A stretch of 64,000 nt of DNA from Adenanthera pavonina (lineage: Eukaryota > Streptophyta > Magnoliopsida > Fabales > Fabaceae). The notes beneath the pieces are model-generated. The model was not told the origin of the DNA. It worked only from the letters and a program-made list of their open reading frames with translations, and did no database searches. Of the stretch, positions 13,310 through 25,044 are shown one piece after another. Both the position numbers and the translations under genes were made by a program. How positions within the stretch are numbered: position 1 is the stretch's first letter; the number at the start of each line of letters is the position of its first letter. Where the stretch lies: NCBI GenBank assembly GCA_026686845.1, contig JAIVEN010000003.1, positions 3,164,501 to 3,228,500 of the forward strand, read 5' to 3'.

Positions 13310-15360
13310 GGTCCTTGTCAGAGTACGGAGTGTTGTGCGAAAAAAAGCATAAACAAATAATTATAATTATAAATAAATAGTAATTAATATTTAATTAATA
13401 ATCAATATACCAACCAAATAATATATATTCACTAAATCAATATATCAATTAAACTCATTATTTATTATTTATATTAGGATCTAATGCGTAAGCCATCTAA
13501 TTATTAATATATATTTAAAAAATTAAAATATCCCCAAAAAATATGGAGGATGGGCGTGGACAGCGTGGTGCACACCCCACAAATGGTGCACACCCCATAA
13601 GTATATGTTCGTGTAATGCGTATATGTATTTTTGCCAATATATATTAGATATGTGGATATTTGATTATATTTCTCTTATTTAATTGTATATTTATCTATT
13701 TAATACATTTATAAAAAATCATATTATTTACAAATTATAAATAATACAAGTTCAACTATGTGGATTGGAATTTGTAGGGATTTATTTTTGTGTTGTTCTG
13801 AGTTTAAAGTGAACTTTATGGTATGACTAATTGAATAAAGCGGCTTTATATATATTAAAATATTGAATGTCCAAAAAAAATATTGATAGATTGATAACAA
13901 GTTATTTAAATTATTATTAATTATCAAATATTTGGTACAAAAATATATAATTTAATAAAATATAAATCATGGGTCTCGCACGGTGTTAGATTTCCTGTCT
14001 GATATTTAATTATAATCGACAACACTGATATTTTGCAACCATCCTGCATTTTTCTCTAGACCAAATGTTGAAGATTTCAATAATTCAAGATTTTTGTATG
14101 TTTCCACTATCATTATTGCCGTGTGAACAATTTGAAGGTAAGAAATAAAATGAATTATATACCGGGTACGATATTCCATAAATTATTCATGTAATATGCA
14201 AATCGATGAGTTTATAATAATTTATTTAGGAATAAAATTATAAAATAATATATGATGATTGACAAGCAAAAGTAACCAGAACAAGCCAGGCAATGTATTA
14301 ACCACATGGTGGCTAATTAGCTATGCATACAATTTCATATGCAGAATTATATTATTTATGATTCATAAATAATATATATTATAAATTTTAATAATATATA
14401 AATTAATATTTTTCTAGAATATTAATTCTTGAAATGCATACAACTCATATATAGGAACACACATATTGAAAAAGTATCTTGTGAAAACAAATTAGTGTGA
14501 TATAGCCTATAGCCTGAAAAAACATAAATATGTGTGTCTGTGTTCGCCCCCGCGGCCGGGGGGAGGGGGGGGGGGTGTTGGTTGTTTATATATCTGTACA
14601 TTAATTGATAACTTTATGTATTTACTTTTTATCTTTTAAAACTAGTTCAGTTATATTCTTTCTTCTCTATTAGAAAAATATATAAATATTAAAAAATGCA
14701 TTATAACTCAATTTATTTTATTGAAAATAAAAATATTTTATTTGAATTATGACTTATTAAAATATTTTTTTGAAAGAATAATAAGTAAAAAGAAAATAAT
14801 CTTTTAGTTCTTATATGATAAACTATCTATATTCTTTTTTTTTTAAACCATTAAAATCCATTCTGGCAAAAAAAAAATCATCTCAATCATGAAATCAAAT
14901 ATGATAAATGGTAGAGTTCAAATTCTTTACATTCATAAAAATGAACACATATAATATATTTAAAGAGGGATAGAAAAATGATCAATATAAATATAATTTA
15001 TGAGCTCCACACATGGTCATATTTTTTAATTATTATTTTTAAATATAAATATAAAGAATCTGATTTTCTATGACTCAAGGTATTTTGAATTTGTTATAAT
15101 ATTTTTAAATAAAAATACTTCTTTGTAATATGAAAACGTAAACTATAACTTAAAAAAATATGAATAATAATTTAGTCATATAACTTTTTAAAAAAAATTT
15201 AACTAGTGAATTGTTTTAAAAAAAAGTACCTACAACTCCAAAGTTAGTGTAGCTAGTTTTCATATTTTTCTTCACTTGACTCTTGAACCTGATTCATAAC
15301 GTGACAAGGGAAAAAATAATCAATGGTGGGTTGACAATAAAGAATATTAATCCAGCGGCT
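13310..15360. other. AT-rich intergenic spacer between ARF8 and PQL3 promoters
   Basis: This divergent intergenic spacer is mostly A/T homopolymer-rich DNA without a gene. A short tandem repeat of TGGTGCACACCCCA occurs at 13569-13600. A striking GC island with long G runs lies at 14545-14578 (separate entry). Confidence 0.6.
14545..14578. repeat. GC island with long G runs
   Basis: CGCCCCCGCGGCC is followed by a run of six G, one A and eleven G within DNA that is otherwise about three quarters A/T. The G runs could fold as a G-quadruplex on the plus strand. They could also mark a sequencing or assembly weak point. Confidence 0.6.
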
Positions 15361-15659
15361 GATGTGAAGACCGAAACGCTTACGGGGCTGGAAGCCTGGA
15401 AACATATCATAGAATAATCGCAGTCTCACACTCATTCCTTCCCTTTCTTCAGTAAAATCAGTTTCTCACCCATCGTACCTCGTCATCCTCATTCACCAAA
15501 GGAACCAAGCTCAGTCTCATATGGTAAAAGTGCTATATTGTTAAAGGATTGATGAACTTAAGCTGATGTGATAGTGAAGTTTTCTTCATTTTAATCTTTG
15601 TTCTCACCGGAAAATTTGGGCTATGAAACTTGGGTATCTGGTTAGTTTGCTTATAAATG

Positions 15660-17800
15660 CATTAAATTTGCTTTTCTAACTCTGAAAATGTTCTGTTTAT
15701 GCTCATCCATAATTCAATTATTTCCCTCCGGTTGCTCAGGATAAGGGAAGAATGTTGAATGTGAGTTCTACACTCTGAACTGAGAACTCTATATATTAGA
15801 GTACTCAAATAAACACTCAGCTGCTCTATTAGCCTTATGGACTTCATTACAGAACTTAATTGAGATAGTTTATACTGAATACTAAGCACCACGGCCATCC
15901 TTTTATTCAAGTTTTGTGGATATGTATATCCATTGCAATATGATCACTGGATCATTTTGCATAAATTGAGAAGTAACAGTGTCAAATTAGATATGCATAT
16001 GCTTAAAAGATATTTAACTTCATTTGAAAAAGCTGCAAATTTGGGTCTAGTTCAGATACACGCGACACTGCATGCTATATTTTTCTGCTCAATGGATTTA
16101 ACGTTATAATAAGTGATTTTTTTTAAAAATATTAATTCTGGTGAAAGCATCGATGGTGCTAATGGGCAAATGTGAGACAATTGGGAATAATTTCTGGTAT
16201 CTATAATTTGTATTCTGAAATTTGTTCCGGTGATCTAGTGGAAGTTGTTTGGGTCTGCTGGGTGACTTGCTTTTCATTTTGCGGATATCTAAATCTTAAT
16301 TTAGACTTAGAAGTTGTCGCCATTCTGTTATGGAGATATTTCGGGACATTTTGGGGCCTTCTATTTTTGGTTAGGCTGCTTCACTGGGTCTGTTTGTGCT
16401 GCTGCAATTGTGCCTGTGGTTCAATCCTATCAAAAGACTTCTAGTTGGAATCCCAATATGTCTCTGTGTGAATTATGAGTCGTAATTAGCCTTGTTGGTT
16501 TGATACTATATTGTCTTGAGTTGTAGTCAAGTGTTGGGAGAATTTAGTATTCTGACTCAATTTGGTGTCATGAGTATTAATGCTCAGAAGCTTTAGGTAT
16601 AGAGTGTTGTGCAGAGTTTTTTTACTCTAAATTTGAATGGAAATCTGTCCAAGTTTGGCTGGCTGTTACAATGTTTATAGTATGAATATAGTTTGGTTTC
16701 TTACTTGAATTTTGAATTGTAATCTGTCCGAACCTTGGCTGCCATTAAAGTTGCTTTTAACATGAGTTTGGCTTGGTTTTTGAGCTGAATTTTGGTTCTA
16801 CCGTGTCCAAACCTTGGCTGCTATTAAAGTTGCTTTTAACATGAGTTTGGCTTGGTTTTTGAGCTGAATTTTGGTTCTACTCTGTCCAAACCTTGGCTGA
16901 CGTTATAATTGTTTCTTGCTTGAGTTTTAGTGTTTGACTCGGATTTTGAGTTGTAATATGTCCTACTCTTTTCTGGTTGTCATGTTGATATTTTGCACGA
17001 GCATAAGTTGATTTCTAACTCGAAAGTTGAAGTTAAAAATCAGTTCAATCCTTGGTTGTTATCCTAGTGGTTTGTAATATTGTTTAATCTTGATTTCTAA
17101 CAAGATCTGGTCATGTAAATTTTGTTTTGAATACTTGCTTTTTGTCCCGTTTACTAGCAACATGATTTAGTTTTGGTTTTGAGCTAAATTTTGGTACAAA
17201 TTCTGGGTTAAACTTACACCATCCTACTGATGATATTAGCATGATTTTGCTTTGTTTTGACATAGTAGTTTAAATAATGCTTGCTGTCCTTTTCATCTTG
17301 ACATGATTAACTCTTGCTTTTGACTAGAATTTTGTGCCAAATGAACCAAACTGATGCTTGCTGACCTTTAGTCCTTAAGGTGATTTAATATTGCTTTGGA
17401 ACTCAATTTTGTGCCAAATAAGAAGCTGAGTTTATGATTGCCGCCCTATTTTGCATCAAATTGTACAAATTAATTTAAGGTAACTATATTGAGTATTGTG
17501 AGATGTTCTCCATGCTCAATCGACTATCAGATGTTTTTAAAGACCATCTTTTCCTTTAAATAGGTTTCTGGGTGGCTGTAAAATTTTTCTATCTGAGATT
17601 TCTGAACTCAGAACATTCTGTTTGTGCTCATCCATAATTCAATAATTTCACTCTGGTTGCTGAGGACAAAGGAAGAAAGATGATTGTTAGTTCTGAACAC
17701 TGAACTGAGGGCTTTAAATTAGAGTACCAGAATAACCATTGAGCTGCTCTGTAAGCCTTAGGGACTTCAGCACAGAACATAATTTAAATAGTTTATACTA
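15660..17800. repeat. Pair of diverged 200-bp direct repeats in the leader intron
   Basis: Segment 15660-15870 (from TTCTGTTTATGCTCATCCAT to TTTATACTGAATACTA) is repeated in the same orientation at about 17610-17805 with roughly 80 percent identity by eye. About 1.95 kb separates them. The start, the middle (GAGCTGCTCT and CAGCTGCTCT versions) and the end all align. It is an old segmental duplication inside one intron. Confidence 0.75.
16735..16905. repeat. 76-bp tandem repeat in the leader intron
   Basis: The unit beginning AACCTTGGCTGC and including AAAGTTGCTTTTAACATGAG is present twice almost identically, then a third partial copy starts with the same AACCTTGGCTG. More distant echoes of the phrase (TTGGCTG, GAGCTGAATTTTGG) occur from 16650 to 17200, so the whole intron part may be an old, decayed satellite-like array. 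Confidence 0.8.
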
Positions 17801-18161
17801 AATACAAGGTACCGTGCATAACTTGAATAATTTTGGGTCAAATTAATATGCATCTGCTGGAATCATCTTTCTTTATTTTAACAAAAAAATGGCCAATTTT
17901 GGACTAGTATGTTACCATGGCAAGAAATTGCAAATGGATTACCAGATTGTGATCACACAATTCATATATGCGTACACCTAGTAATTGACCGAGTAACTAT
18001 ATTGCTAGTTTGTTGGAGTTATCATGCACTGCATAATATGTGAAAATATTATTATAAGGTATTTTCTTCTTCTTTCAAATCATTTGGTAATCGACACGTC
18101 TTTTGCAGGACAAGTTCATTTGAAGAACTAAGGCATATCAATCATTGAAGGTCACTAAAAA

Positions 18162-19524
18162 ATGGAGTTAAGATCGTTCATATTGCAATCCAACTTAACG
18201 CCTTTGTTTCCATCATTTACGTGCTGTGTTAAGCCTTCCATCCAGTCCAAAAAGATGGACCAGAAGGTTTATAAACTAGAGATCAGTAAAAGAATGGGAC
18301 TTCTAGCGGCCATGACTTCAATAGTATTATCAGGGGAGGGTATTTTGAGCACAAAAATTGCAAAGGGATTTGACTTTGGATTTGTGGCCCCTGATCAAAC
18401 TATCGAAGAAGCAGAGAGTGGAGTCAGAAGTCATGCACAAGCCTTATTACAAGTCAAAGACCTATTGGAGTCAAAGTCATGGAAAGAAGCACAAAAAGCA
18501 TTACGAAGGAGTTCATCACTCTTGAAAAAGGATATCTACACCATAATCAATAGCAAGCCTGGAAGTGAGAGGCCCCCACTAAGGAAGCTCTATTCCAATC
18601 TTTTCAATAATGTCAGTAGAGTAAGTACTGTTACTATACTGCTCTATACTTCAGGGAGTGGAGGATGCATTTTCTAACATTTTAAATCTCTTGCTCATTA
18701 CTAGCGTACCTATTTGCATTCATTTCCTAGTCTTTAAATATTTCTATAATTCTAACTAAAGTACTTTGATTCCATTTCAACTGCATCAATTCTTAAATAA
18801 CTCGTGGCTTTTGCAGATTTAGTATCCAGTGTCTTATATATGGATGAAATAAATTTTTATTTAACAAAAGAAAGTACAAGAGGATAAGACATTCGCCCAT
18901 GGAAACAAAAGTGAAAAAGGGGCAGGTCTATGAAAAGCATAACTTAGTCTATCCAGCCCTTAAATTCCTGCAGTCAAACTTACCAGAAGTGATCTTTCAA
19001 TTAACTTCTGCTGGTTGATCTGGGGGAGTGCATGGTCCTTTATATTACCAAGAGTAGAACAGTAGTAGATGTTTACGTCGTTTGAAAAACTGAGAAGCCA
19101 CCAAGATCTTTACACACTACTTTGCCATAATCAATTACTTATAGGGTGATTCTTTGGAATGTCTTGACTACTGTAATTCTGAAACTAGCTTCCTTATTAT
19201 TCTGTGTTGCCATATTTAAGGGGAACCCTTTTGTGGGTGGATTTGATCGTCATGCTTTATGTGAAGTTCTGTGTATGAAATTCTTCTATCAATATTTCTG
19301 AGTGACATTTTCCTGCTCTGCATCTATATTTTGCTCCGGTGATAATCTATATTTAGTTGCATGAAGTGATTGTGGATAGGCATTAATTGACATTTATACA
19401 TATGCGAAAAACGATGCAGCTAGATTATGCAGCAAGAGATAAAGACACCCCACAAGTCTGGCAGTGTTACGACAACATAGTTGTGGCTGTCAATGACATT
19501 CTATCCAGAATATATCCATCCTAG
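18162..19524 (+). CDS. PQL3: PsbQ-like protein 3, chloroplast lumenal NDH-associated, 187 aa
   Basis: Two coding exons, 18162-18620 and 19420-19524, join in phase 0 across a GTAAGT...GCAG intron to give 187 residues, about the usual size of the PQL group. The first 50 or so residues look like a bipartite transit peptide: a Ser/Thr-rich, acid-poor start, then KRMGLLAAMTSIVL, a basic plus hydrophobic lumen-targeting segment. The mature part matches the PsbQ four-helix family: PDQTIEEAESGV, LLQVKDLLESKSWKEAQKAL, KKDIYTIINSKP, LRKLYSNLFNNV and, from exon 2, LDYAARDKD and NIVVAVNDILSRI. Known PQL relatives are lumenal subunits of the chloroplast NAD(P)H dehydrogenase-photosystem I supercomplex. 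The PQL3 assignment over PQL1/PQL2 rests on length and remembered motifs. Family membership is firm, paralogue identity less so. Regulation may involve the long leader intron. Confidence 0.85.
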
Positions 19525-20585
19525 GCTTTTGAAAAAAGAGGAACTGAGAACTTGGTGACAGATTAATGTCAAAAGCAGCCTGAATCTTCGTGCTGTAAGA
19601 TATGAACTCTAATAGCTGAGCAAGGAACGCTTGTATCCAGGAAAGTTATTTGAGAATTTTATGTTTTCAAATGAACTGTGATAACAAAATGAAGTTCATG
19701 GTAGTAATAGTAGGAGAAAAGAATCAAACACGTCAGTAAATCAATGTTGGCATGGAAATTTTTATACTTTTGAATTGTTGCAATTTGAAACTGAGATTGA
19801 ATACTAGAGAGTGATAGATGTTATTCAATGACCCGTAGATATGGGTAGCATATCCTATACAATATAATACAATATGTGTGATATAATAATTTTTAAAATT
19901 TCAAAATATAATATATATATATATATTTATATAAATATTGAGATAAACTTGTTAATTGAACAATGAGTGCTATATTTGAAATCCTAGAATATAGCCAGTA
20001 TTTTGGTTGCAGTATTAGTTATAGATCTTAGGCAAGGGATAATGGATGGATGGATTAACTGGCCAGCCTGCCTGCGTCGTGTAGTGTGGAAGCAAAAGCT
20101 AACATATGGACTGATTCTATAGATAGACAGATATTCATGTGTAGACTCACAGCGTGGATCAGATTATCAGCTAGTGTTTTACCACACATAATTCAGAGGC
20201 TTTCACTACATTCACTAATTTATTTTACACCATGGGCCAAAGTGGCAACAGTATATTTTACACCATAGGCCGAAGTGGCAACCCTTTCAAATAAACTTTA
20301 CTATTCGTAACACACCCAAAAAAAAATTTGTAGAATTGATGTTTGATTGTACTCAAACATTGAGTAAATGGAGAGAAGGAGAACACTTACTCTATACCAT
20401 AGGCCAAAGTGGCAGCCGTTTCACACAAGCTTTCCTACTTGTAGAATTGATGTTTAGTTGTACTCAAATCTTGAGTAATGGAGTGAAGGAGAAAACTTAC
20501 TCTATTTTCTTCTTCTTCTTCATTATTATTATTTCTGGGTTCAGACTTCAGGTGACACTTAACTGCATGTTCCTGCGTGATGCAA
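19525..20585. other. Intergenic DNA between PQL3 and CRK copy 1, with local duplications
   Basis: The two genes converge here. Beyond AT-rich DNA (AT dinucleotide run 19908-19925) I see no gene. At 20228-20280 a block with TATATTTTACACCAT and GGCC.AAGTGGCAAC occurs twice. A 60-bp block beginning TAGAATTGATGTTT at about 20331 is repeated from about 20441, period near 110 bp. A TCTTCTTCTTCTT run follows at 20505. Confidence 0.65.
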
Positions 20586-23500
20586 TCACCTTCCTGATAG
20601 AAAAGAAGTGGAGACGGTAGCATTTGATGAAGATGTACCATTAGACGCAGAGGTGTCTCTTCTTGGCCTCAAATTAGGATCAACATAGACAGGCATAGTG
20701 GGTCGCTTGTGCTCCATTAATCCCTTGCTTTTGAGCATCACAACAATTTCAGACATTGTTGGTCTTGCTGCAGCAGATGCTTGGGTGCAAAGCAATCCAA
20801 TCTCTATGATCTTCATTACTTCTTCTGCATCATACTCATCTGGGTCTAAGGTTTTGTCCACAAACTCTATGTGCATTCCTCTCTCATACAGTTTCCAAGC
20901 CTGCCAAGTGGGATCAAAGTGATATAACAGAATTTTTTTTTTTTTTAAATCTTAAGTAAGGTTTATTAGATGATTGCCACCAAGTACTATACCAAAACCT
21001 TAATATGCAAAATAATTTTTCTAAGACAAATGTCATTGTTGTATTGTTTAAGCTGTAAAAAATGTTCATTTGTTTTATATATTGAAAATCATTTGAACAC
21101 TTAAAATTGCACTCGATGATTCTTCAATAAAAAGAACTCCTTTGTTATATTAGTTCTGGGAATTTGCTTACTCTTTGAAGGAGGAATTCACTTTCATCAT
21201 TGACCTTCAATTCACCACTCTTTTGTCCACTTATGATTTCTAGGACTACAACACCATAGCTATAAGTATCAACCTTCTCTGATAATTGTCCATGCATTGC
21301 ATATTCAGGTGCTGTATATCCCCTGACAAAAACATAGAATTTATGACATGATGGATCAAAACAATAACATATATGAGAATGGGACACAACAGAACATAGA
21401 AACATATATGAACACGTACTAAAATTTGAAATATTCATGTGCAACTTCAAGTGTTGTATCATATTTGAAATGCTTCATAAATGAATTTAATGTCTTTCTT
21501 GAAATGTTCAAGCTTTGTAGAAACAACAAGGCATCAACGAAAAGGATCTAAAGGTGTAATAACAATGTTCCATTTGTTCAATTTTTTTACAATCTTATGA
21601 TTTTGTGTGTGTGATATAATAAAAGTGAATAAAATATGAGAAATTGCATATGCTTCTACTTACATTGTTCCTGCAAATTTTGTGTTGAGATGAGATTGGT
21701 CCCTTGGCAAAAGCCTTGCCAATCCAAAGTCAGCAATTTTAGGTTGAAAATCATCATCCAAGAGGATGTTGCTAGTTTTTATATCTCTATGTATGATACA
21801 AACATGGAATTCCTCGTGTAGATAGGCCAAACCTCTCGCAGTACCCAAAATTATACCATAACGTTGCTTCCAATTGAGAGAACCTTTATTTTTACCTATT
21901 TCCAACATTTTAGAGTGTTAAAAAGATGACAAAGAAACTAAAGATGATTCTCAAACTATAGAGGAAATTCATTTAAGTGTTGATTTTGCCTACCAAAAAA
22001 GAATTGGCCAACATTGTTATTTTTCATGTACTCATAAACAAGGAATCTCTCTTGGCCTTTACTGCAACATCCCAGAAGCCGAACAAGATTTCGATGATGA
22101 ACATTACTTATCAACTTCACTTCACTCTCAAAGTCTTTCTCCATCTGTTTGGATTGCCCTAAAGCCAATTTCTTGACAGCAACTACTTTTCCATTTTTCA
22201 AAGTGCCCTGTTCAACAAAGACATTATACTCACAGGCTGAAAAACATGCTCATAGAAAGTTCTATCTTTTTCCTTTTGTTTTTATGGAATGTGACCTTAA
22301 GTATCACTTTAATTATAATGTATAACTTTCCATTCATTCAAGAATAAGACATATTCACAAAAGTTAGAACTATAGTACAGTGAAACTCTTTGCATCTTGT
22401 GTGACAATATTAATAAACCTAGGTAGATTTGAATCTATACAAATGCCTCTATGCAACATGCTTAAAAGCAAGCTTCTGTTGAAAAATGATATCAATTGAA
22501 TGTTTGTAAGGTTTACCTTGTATACATCACCAAAACCTCCTTCTCCTAGTTTATTTTCTTTACTGAAATTTTTTGTGGCTGACTTTAGATCTTTATACCT
22601 ATAGATAACGGGGCCTTTCAACTCAGTTGCTCCCAAAATGTCACCTGTGAGGAAAACCAAAGTCAAAATCTCTCAATAAATGAAGCAGATAGGAGTTCAT
22701 CCCTTCATAATTAAAACACTAACTTTTTCTTTGGTGAAAAAAGACAAAAAGTCAAAACATTAACATAAGTCATTCCAAATCGAATAATAAAGACTTTCCT
22801 AGTGATCTTACCTCTGGCAACCCTCTTGGACGATATTGATCGTATGTACAAAGCAAATAATGCAAGAAGAATCAAAAGAAAAGATGCACCCCCAACGACC
22901 CCACCAATAATGGCCTTCTTCTTGCTTGAACCTCCTACAAGTCACAAGAAAAAAAGTTGGCCCCATTTTCAATTTTTTTATTATAGACATATAAGTAGCA
23001 AATTAAACCTCTCTAAACATGTCTATGATGAGTAAACATATATATTCCAAGTTTTTATAATCCAAGTGCATGTAAAATAGGCAGGCTATTTGAAGTTTAT
23101 AACTGTACCTTGTTCCAAGAAGTGCTTGAGATTAGTGGTTTGATTATTAGCAAAGAAGGCAGCGGTGGAGTATCTCATGAAACAACCAGCATCATAAGTC
23201 TTAGCATTTGAGTTGGGAAGACAAATCTGAAAATTTTTCAATCCTGTCTTCAAGCAATCTTGGCAACTGCTTTGAGTCAGAGTCTCAAGACATTGAGCAA
23301 AGGCATAAATTTTTGAACCGTTACTATTAGGCACCAATGCTATGGTGGCCCCAAAGTAACCGGGGATTTTCGGTGTTGCTGTTTCCAGATTTGTTAGCAC
23401 TTGTTGCACAGTTGAAGCAAGTGCAGTGGAGTTTCTTACTTTACTCCCACAGACAATGTTGTTGCCAGCATCTGAGTTCTGGTCGAAAAAACCACTGCTC

Positions 23501-25042
23501 TCGTACCTTGATAAAAAAAAACATGAAAGTATGTCATTTTTTGTTGCCTCTTGTTTGCATCTTAAGGATAAATTTGAATGTTATTATGGGAGAGGATCTT
23601 CTGAAGTACTGCACAATAAAGTTAGAAAGAGAGACGAAGATATGTGTGGATTCCACTCTGATGAGATCCATGTGGGAACTCACCACTTTATTTCTGTTTC
23701 TCACTAACTTTACCTCTCTCTCAGATATTTCAGAGGATCTAGGTATATTATCGCCTTGTTAACGCCTTTATTTCTTACTACTAAGCTCAATCTTGACTCG
23801 TAGTATACTTGCTATATATATACAATTTCATTTCATATTATTTAGAAAATATAAAAAAGTTAGTGTTGTCATACCTGCTTGATTGTTTTACCTAATCAAT
23901 GTAATTATTATTCATGATTTAACAATGACTAAATATCTTAAAAAGATAAATAAATATAGGATGGCCCACTCTGTATCTTAATTTTTTTTTTATTTGATCT
24001 CCTCTGTCGATTGATAATTTAATGTGTTATCCATATTAATATCACTATGATTAATATCTATTTGTGGAATCAATGCATATTGTCAAAATAGTTGCTGCAA
24101 AATTCTTTGATTGTCTAAATTGGCAACTCATAGTTGGTCAAATTTGTCATTTCCCTTTGGATAGATTTTGTGTGGAGATGCAAGAAGCCAAATTCATTTG
24201 AGAAAGTATGCACGTTGGTCCTACCTTGGAAGATTTGTCAATGAATCAAGCATTTTTATTTTTTTTAATTGGCTATTTTTGTTAAGAAAATAGAATTTCT
24301 CTGTTTTCTTTTTTCTTTTTAAAACCAATGACTCAAAGTTAAATCCGTGGAACGAAGGAACTCAAATATCTACATTTACGTATTATGTATGTGTGTTTAT
24401 ATATACATAACTCCTCATGTAAAATTTAAAACTCCATTCTCTGAAGAAAACAGGCTCAAAGCATGCAAGTAATTCTCTTAACAACAAATTCATTTGTTTT
24501 CAATATTTTCTATATGATAATTATAAAGTAATTTGAATTTAAAATAAATATTTTATATTGATGAAATATACATATTAAATGTTATATAAAAACACCTGCA
24601 CATCTAAACCCCATGATTTCAATAAAACAAAAAAAAAAAAAGTCAAAGTAATGTACCTGAGGAAGCAACCTTCGTAGATGACACGGGCACCGGTGACGCC
24701 GACGGAGCAGTTGCGTATACCAATGGTAGCAAAGTCGAAGCACTTGAGACAGTCGGCGATGGAGAGGTAGTTCCTGCACTGAAAAAGGCCATAGGCGGGG
24801 TTGTTTCCCGTCACTGCCTGCGCCGTGGCGAAGTGCTTGCTTTGGTTTCTGATCTGATCTCTCAGTTGCCGAAACGTTGCGTTTAGGTTCTCATGGAAGA
24901 TGGACACGTTCGTGACGTTGTACTGGCTACACCCTATTTTCACATAATTGGTCTGCGGGTCTGAAACGACGCCGTCCAGACTCCACCATGACCAGATTAT
25001 GAAGCTCAAGAGCAAGAAGAACCAAGGCTTTTGTTGCAGCAT
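20586..25042 (-). CDS. Cysteine-rich receptor-like kinase, CRK2-type, copy 1 (intact, 648 aa)
   Basis: Plasma-membrane receptor-like Ser/Thr kinase with two extracellular DUF26 domains. Eight exons (gene order): 24657-25042, 23109-23506, 22812-22934, 22517-22644, 21994-22207, 21664-21895, 21172-21322, 20586-20900. They total 1,947 nt in frame with GT-AG junctions. Residues 1-27 form a signal peptide. The DUF26 signatures C-X8-C-X2-C are CRNYLSIADCLKC (exon 1) and CLETLTQSSCQDC (exon 2). Exon 3 encodes the membrane helix (IIGGVVGGASFLLILLALFA). The kinase follows, with LGEGGFGDVYK, VAVKK, IIHRDIKTSN, ADFGLARLL, GYTAPEY and RPTMSEIVVMLKSKG. All catalytic residues are present. The segment after YEYMKNN reads NVGQFFFG where relatives have SLDxFLFG, a small oddity. 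CRKs are linked to stress, ROS and immune signalling in general; this copy's ligand and role are unknown. It is head-to-head with the plus-strand CRK array. Confidence 0.95.
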
Positions 25043-25044
25043 GT

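Larger units (their letters stand above)
15524..18108 (+). other. Probable 5'-leader intron of the PsbQ-like gene
   Basis: A pyrimidine- and CATC-rich exon-like stretch near 15430-15523 ends ATATG/GTAAAAG. A T-rich acceptor TTTTGCAG ends at 18108, shortly before the coding start at 18162. The T/G-rich DNA between them is typical of plant introns. It holds internal duplications (next entries) and an open frame at 16172-16444 that I take as chance. A spliced leader would place ATG next to GACAAGTTCATTTGA, a five-codon upstream ORF. No transcript evidence is available. Confidence 0.5.

Noticed and set aside
16172..16444. 90-codon plus frame, Cys/Trp-rich, as a small secreted protein
   Set aside because: It lies inside the probable PQL3 leader intron in T/G-rich DNA, has no signal peptide pattern and has no homologue I recognise.
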